Position numbers and translations under genes: made by a program
Notes under the pieces: model-generated
Told to the model about the DNA's origin: nothing
What the model saw: only the letters and a program-made list of their open reading frames with translations
Databases searched by the model: none
Shown here: in pieces, positions 8,848 through 17,781 of the stretch
How the letters are laid out: each line of letters opens with the position of its first letter
Position numbering within the stretch: position 1 is the stretch's first letter
DNA from: CAYRGG01 sp964423745
Lineage (GTDB): Bacteria; Pseudomonadota; Gammaproteobacteria; Competibacterales; Competibacteraceae
Direction: 5' to 3'
Assembly (NCBI GenBank): GCA_964423745.1
Contig: CAYRGG010000001.1
Span: forward strand, 1 to 64,000
Length of the DNA: 64,000 nucleotides

Positions 8848-9228
8848 TTACTGTGTATTGTTTTGTTCGAGTTCCTCATCCTCATCAGGCATTTCTACGT
8901 CCACGTCGGGTAGAGTCATGGTCTCTTCTTCCATTTCCACATCTACATCAGGAACCGTCACTTCTGTTTCTTCCATATCCACGTCGACGTCCGGTGTTTC
9001 CACGTCATATTCAGGCAACTGACCGGGATCAGAATCCACATCCATATCTACATCCGGCAGCTCACCTTCTTGAGTTTGTTCTATTTCGTATTCAGGCAAC
9101 TGCCCACTCTCAACATCCGCGTCCACGTCTACATCGGGCAATTCCCCTTCTTCTTCCTGTTGCACATCACAACCGACAGCAAATAAAAGGGCCAATATAA
9201 AAGCGGGCAACAATATAAATTTTTTCAT
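8848..9228 (-). CDS. Acidic repeat lipoprotein
   Basis: A 126-residue protein with a signal peptide and lipobox ending in AVGC (Cys at residue 20), followed by an almost purely acidic mature part. The mature part is built from short repeats of two kinds: LPDVDVD/LPDVDME and GQLPEYE(I/V)E. Aspartate, glutamate, valine and proline dominate and there is hardly any basic residue after the signal. Such a chain should be disordered, strongly negative and able to bind Ca2+ or other cations, or to space an anchor from the envelope; this is inference. I do not recognise a named family. A GGAG site precedes the ATG. Confidence 0.72.
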   Translation of the reverse strand: MKKFILLPAFILALLFAVGCDVQQEEEGELPDVDVDADVESGQLPEYEIEQTQEGELPDVDMDVDSDPGQLPEYDVETPDVDVDMEETEVTVPDVDVEMEEETMTLPDVDVEMPDEDEELEQNNTQ

Positions 9229-9764
9229 AGATTTTTCTCCGGTTAAAATTAGACTGTAGTAAAAGCAACTTACATACCAGTCTTTAATTATGGTAACTGA
9301 ATTTCAATTGTACATTGCAACTCATATACAAGGTTTTGGATTATAACAATTAGGTTACAAAACTCTCTACCTTTATTTGCTGGTATTCCTCCATAAAATA
9401 TTCTAATTTTTCTGAACTAAAATTTAATGATAAGCAATTCTTACAAACTTTGTAAAAATTACAATTCATTATAAAGTAATCTTATTTGTTTTTCACAAAT
9501 CCAAGATTTTTTCTAGCAAATTAGCTTGAAATGTAGACTAAATTAGTCAGTTCTGAAAACAATTTATAGTATAAACACTATTTATAAATATAAAATAACT
9601 CTATAAAATTATAGAGTTACATATTTTGAGATAACTTTGTTTTTGGCATTAATTTAATAACTCCTTTAAATATGTCAGCATTTAATTTACTGGTATATTT
9701 ATTGCTAAATGTTTTATAAATCTCAAAAATCGCATTTAACATGACAATACAGAGGAATTTAATT
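9229..9764. other. Divergent AT-rich intergenic region
   Basis: No gene was found in this 536-bp stretch between the acidic lipoprotein and the CsbD gene. It contains TTGTAAAAATTACAA (9451-9465), the best copy of the recurring palindrome. It also holds a perfect 10-bp inverted repeat, AACTCTATAA/TTATAGAGTT (9597-9618), which could be an operator for either gene. Confidence 0.5.
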
Positions 9765-9941
9765 ATGAGCAGTAGTCGAGAAGATAATGTTAAAGGCCGT
9801 GTAAAAGAATCTACCGGCGCTTTGACTGGCGATGACGAACTTAAGCACGAAGGGCAGAAAGACCAGGCATCAGGCAAGGTTAAAGAAACCGCTGAGAACG
9901 CCGTCGACAGTGTTAAGAACATAGGTAACAGTGATAAGTAA
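9765..9941 (+). CDS. CsbD family stress protein
   Basis: A 58-residue hydrophilic protein of the CsbD family, known as small general-stress proteins of unknown biochemical role. The family pattern is plain: NVKGRVKESTGALTGDDELK, then EGQKDQASGKVKETAENA. The start at 9765 follows AGAGGA at good spacing; an upstream in-frame ATG at 9741 lacks a site and would add eight unrelated residues. A strong terminator follows 60 bp downstream, so it is a single-gene unit. Confidence 0.88.
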   Translation: MSSSREDNVKGRVKESTGALTGDDELKHEGQKDQASGKVKETAENAVDSVKNIGNSDK

Positions 9942-10001
9942 ATATCGCTTTCAATGCCTGGACCTCTAGGCAGTCAAGGACGATTTTTTTATATGACCAT
10001 A

Positions 10002-10040
10002 AAAGCAGCGCAAAGAAACTATTTGCGCTGCTTTATTTCT
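10002..10040 (+). terminator. Rho-independent terminator after csbD-like gene
   Basis: A perfect 13-bp stem, AAAGCAGCGCAAA (10002-10014) with TTTGCGCTGCTTT (10022-10034), and a 7-nt loop. T-rich sequence follows. Confidence 0.8.
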
Positions 10041-10080
10041 TTCACAATAAAAAATATTTTAATCAAATCCTCGTAATTTT

Positions 10081-10124
10081 CAATCCATGCTTTAAAAGCA
10101 TCCAATCCATGCTTTAAAAGCATC
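10081..10124. repeat. Two tandem copies of a 22-bp near-palindromic repeat
   Basis: The unit is identical at 10081-10102 and 10103-10124, with the core ATGCTTTAAAAGCAT, which is itself nearly symmetrical. It lies about 80 bp before the 434-residue protein and might be a double operator or a replication-slippage duplication. Confidence 0.7.
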
Positions 10125-10200
10125 TAAGAATAAATTAACGTGGCTTCAGTTAATCAATCACTAACTAAGTCACTGTCACTCAAGAAAGCAACCCGCCTTT

Positions 10201-11505
10201 ATGTCTACCCATGAAAAAGCATCTTCTGACACCGAAGAGTTAAGACTTTGGCGCTATAGTTATTTGGAAGACTTTAGCGCACCCCGGCCTACAGCACAAG
10301 AAACAGTTAGAAAAGGTCTATTTGGACTTTTTAAAAGACTTTGGGGATCTTCTGAACCCCATCGAAATCCGGTTGTTCAGGAAGATTTGCAAACCCTACC
10401 CAGAGAACTTTGTGATCAAGTTACTCCAAAGCTTGATTGGAAAACCACTAGCTCCGCACTGGACACCCTCTTTAAAAACTGGCAAAAAAATAAACCATCT
10501 CATCGCGACGCCATGTCCGATGGAGTACACATCATCATCAATGCGCCCTATAGCGGCGTCGCAGAGACGTTATTCCACTGGGCAAAAACCCATAAGTTAC
10601 AACTCATTGCACCTCCGACCACTGATGACATTCTGTCCAACAAAGAACGCTGGTTAGCGCAACTTCCCGTAGAACACAATGACGAAACAATTTGGGTCGT
10701 GCCTGCGCTGGAGCAGTGTTATCTTCGTCATGCAGGAGGTTTAGGATTACTGCGGCAATTATTAAGTCATATTCTGCAGCATCGTTGTCGCTGTGTTATG
10801 GGTTGTTCCAGTTGGGCATGGGCTTATTTTACCGACGCCATTAATATCAGTGTTTTATTCCCAAACCAGTGGACACTCCAAGCATTAGAAGGAGCACAAC
10901 TGGGAAAATGGTTTGGCCAATCAGTCTCACGAGACAAAACATCTCAGATTAGTTTTCGCCAGGCTGATACAGGTGCTTTTGTTATCGATCCGCCAACGCA
11001 CCGGGATTCTGAATCTCATAACAATAATACTGCAAACAACAAAAGCAAAAAGAAGTCTTCTTTTCTAACTGAGCTAGCTGCCCACAGTCGTGGCAACCCG
11101 GGGGTGGCTTGGACAATCTGGCGACATAGCTTACGCCAGGCGCCCGAAAAAGAAAAAGCTGAAAAAGAGGCAGCCGACACCTCATCGGAAGAAGCAACTA
11201 AGCATCGTGAACGTACCATTTGGGTTACCCCGTGGCAGCGTGTATCGTTACCCCATTTGCATGGCTTAAATAGTCGCCGAGAATTATTTGTATTACATAC
11301 GTTGTTGTTGCATGACAAATTGCCACTAGAACTTCTTATCGAGTTGTTACCCTTTTCTTCCTTTGAAGTAGAACAGACCACCAACTATTTAATGCATCTA
11401 GGGGTACTAGAAACCCATCAAGACAACTGGCGCGTGACAGCAATGGGCTATCCTGCAATCCGGTATGCCATGGCAAACGCTGGCTATCCTCTAGATTGTC
11501 TCTAG
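10201..11505 (+). CDS. Unrecognised 434-residue protein with degenerate NTPase look, paired with an MscS channel
   Basis: I do not recognise a named family. The region around residues 109-188 looks like a RecA/AAA-type core that has lost its catalytic motifs. A strand-loop-helix IIINAPYSGVAETL (111-124) sits where a Walker A would be but has no GK(S/T), and a strand ETIWVVPALEQ (162-172) sits at the Walker B place. A Cys-rich spot follows (RCRCVMGCSSW, 195-205), then a Lys/Asn low-complexity linker (about 272-286). A C-terminal helical part (about 355-434) resembles a winged helix. There are no membrane helices. It ends 13 bp before the mscS-like gene, which has its own AGGA site, so both are likely co-expressed. 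Confidence 0.7.
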   Translation: MSTHEKASSDTEELRLWRYSYLEDFSAPRPTAQETVRKGLFGLFKRLWGSSEPHRNPVVQEDLQTLPRELCDQVTPKLDWKTTSSALDTLFKNWQKNKPSHRDAMSDGVHIIINAPYSGVAETLFHWAKTHKLQLIAPPTTDDILSNKERWLAQLPVEHNDETIWVVPALEQCYLRHAGGLGLLRQLLSHILQHRCRCVMGCSSWAWAYFTDAINISVLFPNQWTLQALEGAQLGKWFGQSVSRDKTSQISFRQADTGAFVIDPPTHRDSESHNNNTANNKSKKKSSFLTELAAHSRGNPGVAWTIWRHSLRQAPEKEKAEKEAADTSSEEATKHRERTIWVTPWQRVSLPHLHGLNSRRELFVLHTLLLHDKLPLELLIELLPFSSFEVEQTTNYLMHLGVLETHQDNWRVTAMGYPAIRYAMANAGYPLDCL

Positions 11506-11518
11506 GAATAAACAAAGT

Positions 11519-12340
11519 ATGGATCAGAATGAAGTACTGAAAATTTTTCGCGACCTTAATCAAAGTGATTTACTGCAAATGGCGATCATCGTCGTTGTTG
11601 CATGGTTTACTGTTGCTGTGCTGCAGTGGGTTATTCCTTGGTTTGCGGAACGTATGGGCGGTCGTATCCGGCTTTATATACTTCCTTCCCTCCCTGTAAT
11701 AAGACTATTCATCTTTATTGCAGTCATTGTGACTTTAGTACCCCGACTGATCGAGCCTTCGGTACAAAACTTATTCACCATTTTGGGTGTGGTAGGCGTC
11801 GCTGTCGGTTTTGCTTTTAAAGACTACGTGAGTAGTGTTATCGCCGGTGTGATAGCTATTTATGAAACACCTTACCGACCAGGAGATTGGATAAAAATCG
11901 ATGATGCCTATGGTGAGGTGCGTTCCCTCAGCTTGCGTTCACTGCGTTTAGTCACTCCCGATGATACGGTGGTGACTATCCCCCACAGCAAGCTTTGGGA
12001 TACTAACATTTATAATGACACCGATGGGGAACGAGATCTCCAGTGTATAACCCATTTTTATGTAGATCCCCATCACAACCCAAACCACGTTCGGCAATTG
12101 CTTTACGATGTGGCGTTGACGAGTCCTTATATACAGTTGGCCAATCGCATCGTTGTTTTAGTCTTTGAAAAGCCGGGCTATACCCACTATCAAATTAAAG
12201 CCTACCCTCTCGATGCCCGTGACCAGTTTGAATTTATGAGCGATTTGACTGTACGCGGTAAGACCGCCCTTGCTGAAATCAATGTCAAACCCGTGGGATT
12301 AGGGGCCGTCATGGCTAATCAGATGGAAGCCACTCAATAA
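11519..12340 (+). CDS. MscS family small-conductance mechanosensitive channel
   Basis: A 273-residue channel of the MscS type, which opens under membrane tension to release solutes after osmotic downshock. Two N-terminal membrane helices are followed by the pore-lining helix (LGVVGVAVGFAFKDYVSSVIAG). The cytoplasmic beta domain carries YRPGDWIKID and VTIPHSKLWDTNI, and the mixed alpha/beta end follows. It is about the length of E. coli MscS. It is co-transcribed with the unrecognised 434-residue protein just upstream and convergent with a second, frameshifted MscS gene. Confidence 0.9.
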   Translation: MDQNEVLKIFRDLNQSDLLQMAIIVVVAWFTVAVLQWVIPWFAERMGGRIRLYILPSLPVIRLFIFIAVIVTLVPRLIEPSVQNLFTILGVVGVAVGFAFKDYVSSVIAGVIAIYETPYRPGDWIKIDDAYGEVRSLSLRSLRLVTPDDTVVTIPHSKLWDTNIYNDTDGERDLQCITHFYVDPHHNPNHVRQLLYDVALTSPYIQLANRIVVLVFEKPGYTHYQIKAYPLDARDQFEFMSDLTVRGKTALAEINVKPVGLGAVMANQMEATQ

Positions 12341-12371
12341 GCTTAGGACTGTTTTTGCGTAAATCACAAAG

Positions 12372-14628
12372 CTATGGTTTTGACAGCAAGCTATCGCTAG
12401 GTTTTTCTAAGGATGTGGATGGGGGATTGACGTTAACCTGCACCGGCGCGGCCTCACCCTGTTTATCGACACCCAAATATAGGGTGCGATGGGGAAAAGG
12501 AATTTCAATAGTCTCTTCGTCAAAACGTTTTTTCATACGACGATTGAATTCCCGTCCTGTAGTCCATTGCTCAATAGGCAGCGTTTTAATCCGAGCTTTA
12601 ATAATAACGGCTGAATCTGCGAAAGCATCCACGCCTAGAATTTCCAAAGGTGCCAAAATCCGATGCATAAAACGTGAATCTTGTTGCATTTCCGAGCCAA
12701 TCTGACTGAGCAACTCCATCACCTGATCCACATCTTCTCGATAGGCAATAGCCACATCCAATAAATAATAGGAAAAATCTTTCGTTAAGTTGCTGACGGT
12801 GGTAATGGCGCTATAGGGAACCGTATGCACCACGCCTGCAAGATTTCGTAGGCGTACAGCTCGAATCGATACCGCTTCCACTATCCCGTCCTTTTCCCCC
12901 ACATTAACCACATCGCCTACAGCAATCAGATCCTCGAACAGAATGAAAGCCCCCGTAATAACATCCTGGACCAACTTTTGGGAACCAAAACCCACCGCCA
13001 CACCCAAGCACACCGGCGCCAGCCAACAGTGGAGCAATATTGACGCCCAGTTCAGCGAGAATAAGCAGTGTTGATAATACCGCCAAGACCACCAGTAATG
13101 CATTCCGCGCCAAAGCCAGTAAGGTGCGGACGCGGCTACTCTGGACATGCTGTTGCCCGTCCTGTTCGGTGTTGGCCAAATAACCTTCAATCAAAGCCCC
13201 GGCCAATTCCCAAATAATAAAAGATATAATCACAATAGACAGGATGGTGGCTGCAGTGGCGCCTAAGACTCGCCCTGGTTCGCTAGTTAACCATGCAAAG
13301 GCACCAATACCCCAGGCTTGCATAATGGCCACGCCAACTAAGCCCACTATAAGCCAACGCACGCCCCAGCGAAGAATAGGGATATAGCCATTAAAGCGAA
13401 TTTGTAAACCAGGAAAATAAGATTCAAGCAAAGGGATGCGAAAACCACGAGTAAATGCTTTTTGCGCCAAACGCCATAGAAAATGGTCTAACACTAGGAT
13501 CAAAAGCGTTGTCAACGTGGCGCGAAGTAAAAAGAAAAAACCTTCATCAACCTCCAACACCCATACCCCATAAAGCATCAGCACATAGAGGGCCGCCAAC
13601 AAAAACCAAAATTGTGCAAGTCGGTTACGAAATCCTTGAAATTTAACCTCTGTATCTTGCCGACCACGAATAACCTGGGCTATGCGGGTGCGGTTCTGCC
13701 AAATAAACACCAGTGCGAGAATAGTTACCAGTAACCCAAGGAGATAAAGTGCGCCTTTATAGCCCGTTATCGGCAATCCTAATAGTAAGGCGGCTTGTAA
13801 TGCAAAATAGCCATATACCCAGGTGAAAGCAAAGTGACGGGTCCAACGAATCAGATAGTGGGCCATGGATTCGTCTAGGGGAAGCAACCGTAAACGCGGC
13901 ATTTTTGGTGCAACAACCAGACGTGCCGTCGCCACTATGAGACGGGTAATAATAGCCGCATTAATCCACGCTAAAGCGGTTAAGTGAATGGATTGTATTG
14001 GATCGACAAAACCTAAAGTGACATAGGCGGCAACAGCAAAAGCCCCGATGGGTAATACATTCAAGAGTAGCACGACGAACAGAAGTAGTCCGCTCACTGC
14101 TTTACTTTCCGGCATTTGCCGAGCGAGGACACGGCGCGGATGCCATAACAAAAAATAAAGTAAATAATAAGCGAGATACCCTGCGCCTAAGACTAAAACC
14201 AAGTTTAAAAGCGTGTTTGCCCAGACACGCCGAGTCTCTGCATCCGCGAATTGCTGACGCAGCCAATTGATCGTCTGGGGCAGTGTATTGATACGATCAA
14301 ATAACTGTTTAATATCTGACTTTAAGATTTCGATGCGTTCTGAAACCGCTTGCAAAAGATGTGCTGTCGCATCTTGCACTTCATTTTCTTGAGTATTTGC
14401 TGACTTGATTTGCGCTAGCGTTGTCAGTTGCTGGATCAACTGCTCCCGTGCAGCAGGGTCTTCTAAATCTTTAATAAAGGCATCGATTTGTTCAGGGGAG
14501 ATATCTGGTAGTTCAGGTATAGCCGCCGGTTCAGCTGGGGTGTTCTCTTGAGCCAAAACCGAGGCTGCAAATCCTAAAACTATTAACAAGAAAAAGCAAA
14601 GCAAAACCTGTTTAGATCGCTCAGCCAT
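12372..14628 (-). pseudogene. Large MscS family mechanosensitive channel, disrupted by a frameshift
   Basis: Two overlapping reading frames together encode one channel of about 750 residues. The first (from 14628) has a signal peptide, a periplasmic helical region and many membrane helices, and reaches the pore helix as LLAGAGVLG. The next base triplets then read out of frame. The second frame continues with VAVGFGSQKLVQDVITGAFILFED and the MscS beta domain. At about 13001-13006 the minus strand shows CTTGGGTGTGG where CTTGGNGTGG would keep frame, so one base is extra (or two are missing). It may be a real pseudogene or a sequencing error. Start 14628 is preferred because it gives a clean signal peptide (MAERSKQ then a hydrophobic core, cut after VLA). 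No suppressor signal is evident. Confidence 0.8.
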
Positions 14629-14665
14629 GCAAACAACAACACCTTTTATTATTCTAATACACAAA

Positions 14666-14708
14666 ATAACCCCCTGCCCTCCTCATAGAAAGGAAGACAG
14701 GGGGTTAT
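14666..14708 (-). terminator. Terminator of the DUF3618/holin/YqjD-like operon
   Basis: A perfect 11-bp stem, ATAACCCCCTG (14666-14676) with CAGGGGGTTAT (14698-14708), lies 36 bp past the stop of the DUF3618 gene, between it and the large MscS gene. It is GC-rich at the base, with AT-rich flanks on both sides. Confidence 0.75.
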
Positions 14709-14743
14709 TATAAATAACAGATTGAGACTAAAAACTAAACGGT

Positions 14744-15919
14744 TTAAACCGGTGTTCCAGAACGCGATTGGTCCGTTGGCGTATTATAGTCTGATTTTTG
14801 TGCTTGTGCTTCTTCCTTAGCCGCTTCTTTAGCAGACTGGGCTATACTCTCTACCTTGCTTTGCACGCGATTGACCGCTTCGCGTCCATCGACTTGAGTG
14901 AGGTTTTGGTTTTCAGCTTCCTGTTTTGCGCCTTCCATCGCCGATTGCGCTACCCGTTGGGCTTTTTCGCCATACTCTTGACTCGTTTCTTTCGCTTTGT
15001 ACATCAGTCGATCTCGAGTCTCGCCTAACAACTCATCCTCGCGACGAGTCGCGGGAAGCGCATAGCCTATTGCTAAACCCAAGGCCAAGCCAAGGGCACC
15101 TAACACCAAAGGTTGTTCATCCAAAACCCGTTGGTAGCCGCCCTGGGCCTGTCGAAAACGATAGTGACCTCTGTCACCTACTCGCTGGGCGCGACGTCTT
15201 GCGCCGTAAGACATATCACGCATTCTATAACGTGTCCTTTCACCACCGCGGTGTAGTGATTCGCGAACATTTTCCATAGTCTCTCCAATTCGATGTTTAA
15301 CCTCGGCAGCGCCGCTGCGCAGACTATCTTTAGCGCTGGCGGCGCTATCACGGACGCTGGCGGTCCCTTTGTGTAAGGTGTTTTTAGCGCTAGCGGCGCC
15401 CCTGTGCATATTATCTTTAGCACTAGCAGTACCACTGTGCATCCTATCTTTAGCGCTATCTTTAAAATAACCGGCACGTTCACTCATTTTCGCGCCTTGA
15501 CCACGCACCTTATCACTGATGCGAACACCACCACTGCTGCGGGAGGACTCTGACGAATAACGAGCCTCGGGCGGAATATAAACTTGATCTGAAGTCAACT
15601 CATCGTAAGGATAAGGATCTGTCCTTTGCTGATAGTAATCTCGATGGTCTGACCTACTATGACTCGAACTCGAAACCATAAGCCAGCCGACACCCATTGC
15701 AATAAGTGCCGTGGGTACAGGGTTTTCCTTTAGTGTTTCTCCCAAGTTATTAAAATATTCCTTGGGACCCTCAGAACCCCTGGATAAATAACCGATGGTT
15801 TCATCTATCATTTGACCTGGAGATACTTTTTCTTGCAGGGCAGTAATGGTTTTATCTACGCTAGTGCGTGTTTCTTCAAGTTCACGTTCGATTTGTTCAG
15901 GATTACGGGATTCATTCAT
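14744..15919 (-). CDS. DUF3618 domain protein with amphipathic repeats
   Basis: A 391-residue protein. The N-terminus (NPEQIERELEETRTSVDKTITALQ) is the DUF3618 signature, followed by one membrane helix near residues 65-84. The middle part has about seven degenerate repeats of the type SAKDxMHxGxA, strongly amphipathic like LEA or apolipoprotein-type helices. A second membrane helix (EQPLVLGALGLALGLAIGYALPA) and a charged C-terminal tail follow. Its start overlaps the stop of the holin-like gene by ATGA, so it is translationally coupled in the YqjD/YqjE-type operon. The likely role is membrane-surface stress protection, by analogy only. Confidence 0.78.
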   Translation of the reverse strand: MNESRNPEQIERELEETRTSVDKTITALQEKVSPGQMIDETIGYLSRGSEGPKEYFNNLGETLKENPVPTALIAMGVGWLMVSSSSHSRSDHRDYYQQRTDPYPYDELTSDQVYIPPEARYSSESSRSSGGVRISDKVRGQGAKMSERAGYFKDSAKDRMHSGTASAKDNMHRGAASAKNTLHKGTASVRDSAASAKDSLRSGAAEVKHRIGETMENVRESLHRGGERTRYRMRDMSYGARRRAQRVGDRGHYRFRQAQGGYQRVLDEQPLVLGALGLALGLAIGYALPATRREDELLGETRDRLMYKAKETSQEYGEKAQRVAQSAMEGAKQEAENQNLTQVDGREAVNRVQSKVESIAQSAKEAAKEEAQAQKSDYNTPTDQSRSGTPV

Positions 15920-16350
15920 CGTAATTGCCCCTTAGCTAATTCTTTATCTTGTTGCAAAGAATGGGTGGTGCGGTCAGGTGATAAATTCTGGGTTTTGAGT
16001 TTATTTTTTCCAGTCTGAAGCATGATAAAGCCAATGAACGCCACTACGCTGCCCACAATAAAAGGCGCTAACCAGAGAAAATCAACGGGTATAAATTCCG
16101 CAATTCCCACCACAAGCGCATCGAGCAATACTAAAAAGCCAGCAAATAACACCAGGGCACCCGCGGCAATAGCGGCAATACCGGTACTTACTTGCGAGAC
16201 TTTTTCGGAAACCTCAGCGCGGGCAAGCTCCATTTCTTTCTGGATTAACGTTGTCAGATCCTTTGAAAGGGTCGATAACAACGCGGGAACAGACATATTT
16301 TGTTTGTCTGCCACTTGTTTGTCTGATACTTGCGTCTCAGGGACTGACAT
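15916..16350 (-). CDS. Phage holin family (YqjE/DUF1469-like) membrane protein
   Basis: A 144-residue protein with the PALLSTLSKDLTTLIQKEMELARAEVSEK amphipathic N-terminal helix typical of the holin superfamily III/YqjE group. Two long membrane hairpins follow (about residues 58-80 and 90-113). In enterobacteria YqjE sits with YqjD and YqjK; the same order (YqjD-like, YqjE-like, third gene) appears here. AAGGAG precedes the ATG. Not a phage lysis gene: no phage context is present. Confidence 0.8.
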   Translation of the reverse strand: MSVPETQVSDKQVADKQNMSVPALLSTLSKDLTTLIQKEMELARAEVSEKVSQVSTGIAAIAAGALVLFAGFLVLLDALVVGIAEFIPVDFLWLAPFIVGSVVAFIGFIMLQTGKNKLKTQNLSPDRTTHSLQQDKELAKGQLR

Positions 16351-16361
16351 AACACATCTCC

Positions 16362-17249
16362 TTAAGGATAGGTTTTATTTTTTGAAGGGTCAGAAGCCAA
16401 CGAGTTATCCGTAGACGTAATGTCGGTTATAGGCGTCCGCGGCGGCGCTTTATCAGCTGGTATGGCTGGCGTAGCTGATGTGGCTGGCGTGGCTGGGGTA
16501 GCGGCTGGTTTTGCGCTAAAACCCGATACCTGTTCAGTCTCGGAATGTGTTGCCACCGGATCGTAAGGTTCATCATCCGTAATCACTTCACCCGGAGCCA
16601 ATGGATAACCGTATTTAGAGGTATGCTCTAACCGGTCATCGTCATCGTTTTCATCATCGTAGGCATATTCGCCAGTCTGTCTATGGTCATAAGAAGCATA
16701 GTCATCAGCATAGTCATCGTCGTAAATATACTCATCATCGTAAACATAACGGTTTCTTTCCGCAGAACTCTTTAAAAATCGTCCCGCAAAAATGCCAGCT
16801 GCGACAGCAGCGCCCAAAAACACTGCAGGTTGCTGACGAGCAAAGTTTTCCACTTGTCCCACGATGCCATTTAGGTCTTGATCACGTATAGCGCTTGAAA
16901 CGCGGTCTAATTGCTCAGCAGCCACATCCACATAGTTGGCAATATTGCCATGATCTTGGCTGCCAAGTTGCTCAGCCGTATGATGCAGTGTTTTAGCAAC
17001 CTCACCTACTTCATTGGCAGTTCGCTGTTTTTCTTCCTCGAAACGAGTTTCACCTTGCTGTTTAACCTGATCGACAGTTTGACGAACTTGTTCACCAACT
17101 TTATCTATGGTTTCCTTTGAAGATTGCTTAGCTTGATCGGCTGCAGCCGAGCTTTCTTGACGTAACTTATCTGTTTGCGACGTTTGTTCATAGCCCACAC
17201 TCGATGTATCGGTGTTATAACCTGTTGGTTTATCGTATTCGATTGCCAT
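16362..17249 (-). CDS. YqjD/ElaB (DUF883)-like membrane-anchored protein
   Basis: A 295-residue protein, much longer than the roughly 100 residues of YqjD. Residues 22-130 form a Gln/Lys/Glu-rich coiled coil (KETIDKVGEQVRQTVDQVKQ). A single membrane segment (PAVFLGAAVAAGIFAGRFL) is followed by an RNRY-type motif; this anchor matches C-tail-anchored YqjD/ElaB proteins, which bind ribosomes in stationary phase in E. coli. A long Asp/Tyr-rich tail (DDEYIYDDDYADDYASYDH) and a Pro/Ala/Thr repeat (TPATPATSATPA) then follow. It is the first gene of the operon, with AGAGAGG before the start. Ribosome binding is not evident from the sequence. Confidence 0.72.
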   Translation of the reverse strand: MAIEYDKPTGYNTDTSSVGYEQTSQTDKLRQESSAAADQAKQSSKETIDKVGEQVRQTVDQVKQQGETRFEEEKQRTANEVGEVAKTLHHTAEQLGSQDHGNIANYVDVAAEQLDRVSSAIRDQDLNGIVGQVENFARQQPAVFLGAAVAAGIFAGRFLKSSAERNRYVYDDEYIYDDDYADDYASYDHRQTGEYAYDDENDDDDRLEHTSKYGYPLAPGEVITDDEPYDPVATHSETEQVSGFSAKPAATPATPATSATPAIPADKAPPRTPITDITSTDNSLASDPSKNKTYP

Positions 17250-17781
17250 CAGTAATACCTCTCTTATATTGCTTGTGATCGATGTCTAGCGGAAAAAAAC
17301 TGTGGATATTATTTTGTTACTCTGTTTTCCATAGAATAAAATTAAGTAACCGCCTTACCTCGGATCATCTTGCAAATCTAATACCAAAAACAAACATATG
17401 GGTTTTTTGGTTGAGGATTGGTAAATTTTTTTATCTTAACTGCCGATGTTTTGTTTTTATTTGAGTATTCCTAGAGATCTTCGCTATTTTTTACTAAAAC
17501 AATTTCCTAACCTTTTCAATAACCCACGAAAAAATTACAATCATTGTAAAAATTACAGATCAACTAGAGTTTTAACGAACTTGTAAAAACTAACTTTTTT
17601 TAAATATTGAGATAAGCAAGACTATTCAAAATAATAATTTATGGTATAGAAATTGCTATACAACTATAATTTTATTATTATCGCGATTTGCTTTGATCAT
17701 TTTATTGATTGTCTATCAAACAATAATTAATGACTTTATAAAATGATGATATGAAATTTGCTCGATGGAGAAAATAATTTA
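17250..17781. other. Divergent promoter region of the YqjD-like operon and DUF4112 gene
   Basis: No gene is supported in these 532 bp. Two copies of the recurring palindrome type lie in the middle: TTGTAAAAATTACAG (17544-17558) and the weaker TTGTAAAAACTAACT (17581-17595), 22 bp apart. The remainder is AT-rich. Confidence 0.5.

Noticed and set aside
10081..10124. Minimal CRISPR (two repeats)
   Set aside because: The two copies touch each other with no spacer between.
12904..13190. Two separate overlapping MscS genes on the minus strand
   Set aside because: The two frames are halves of one channel split in the pore motif; neither half is a complete MscS protein.
15916..16350. Phage holin from a prophage
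   Set aside because: It belongs to the YqjE-like group within a YqjD-type operon; no phage structural, replication or lysis genes are present.
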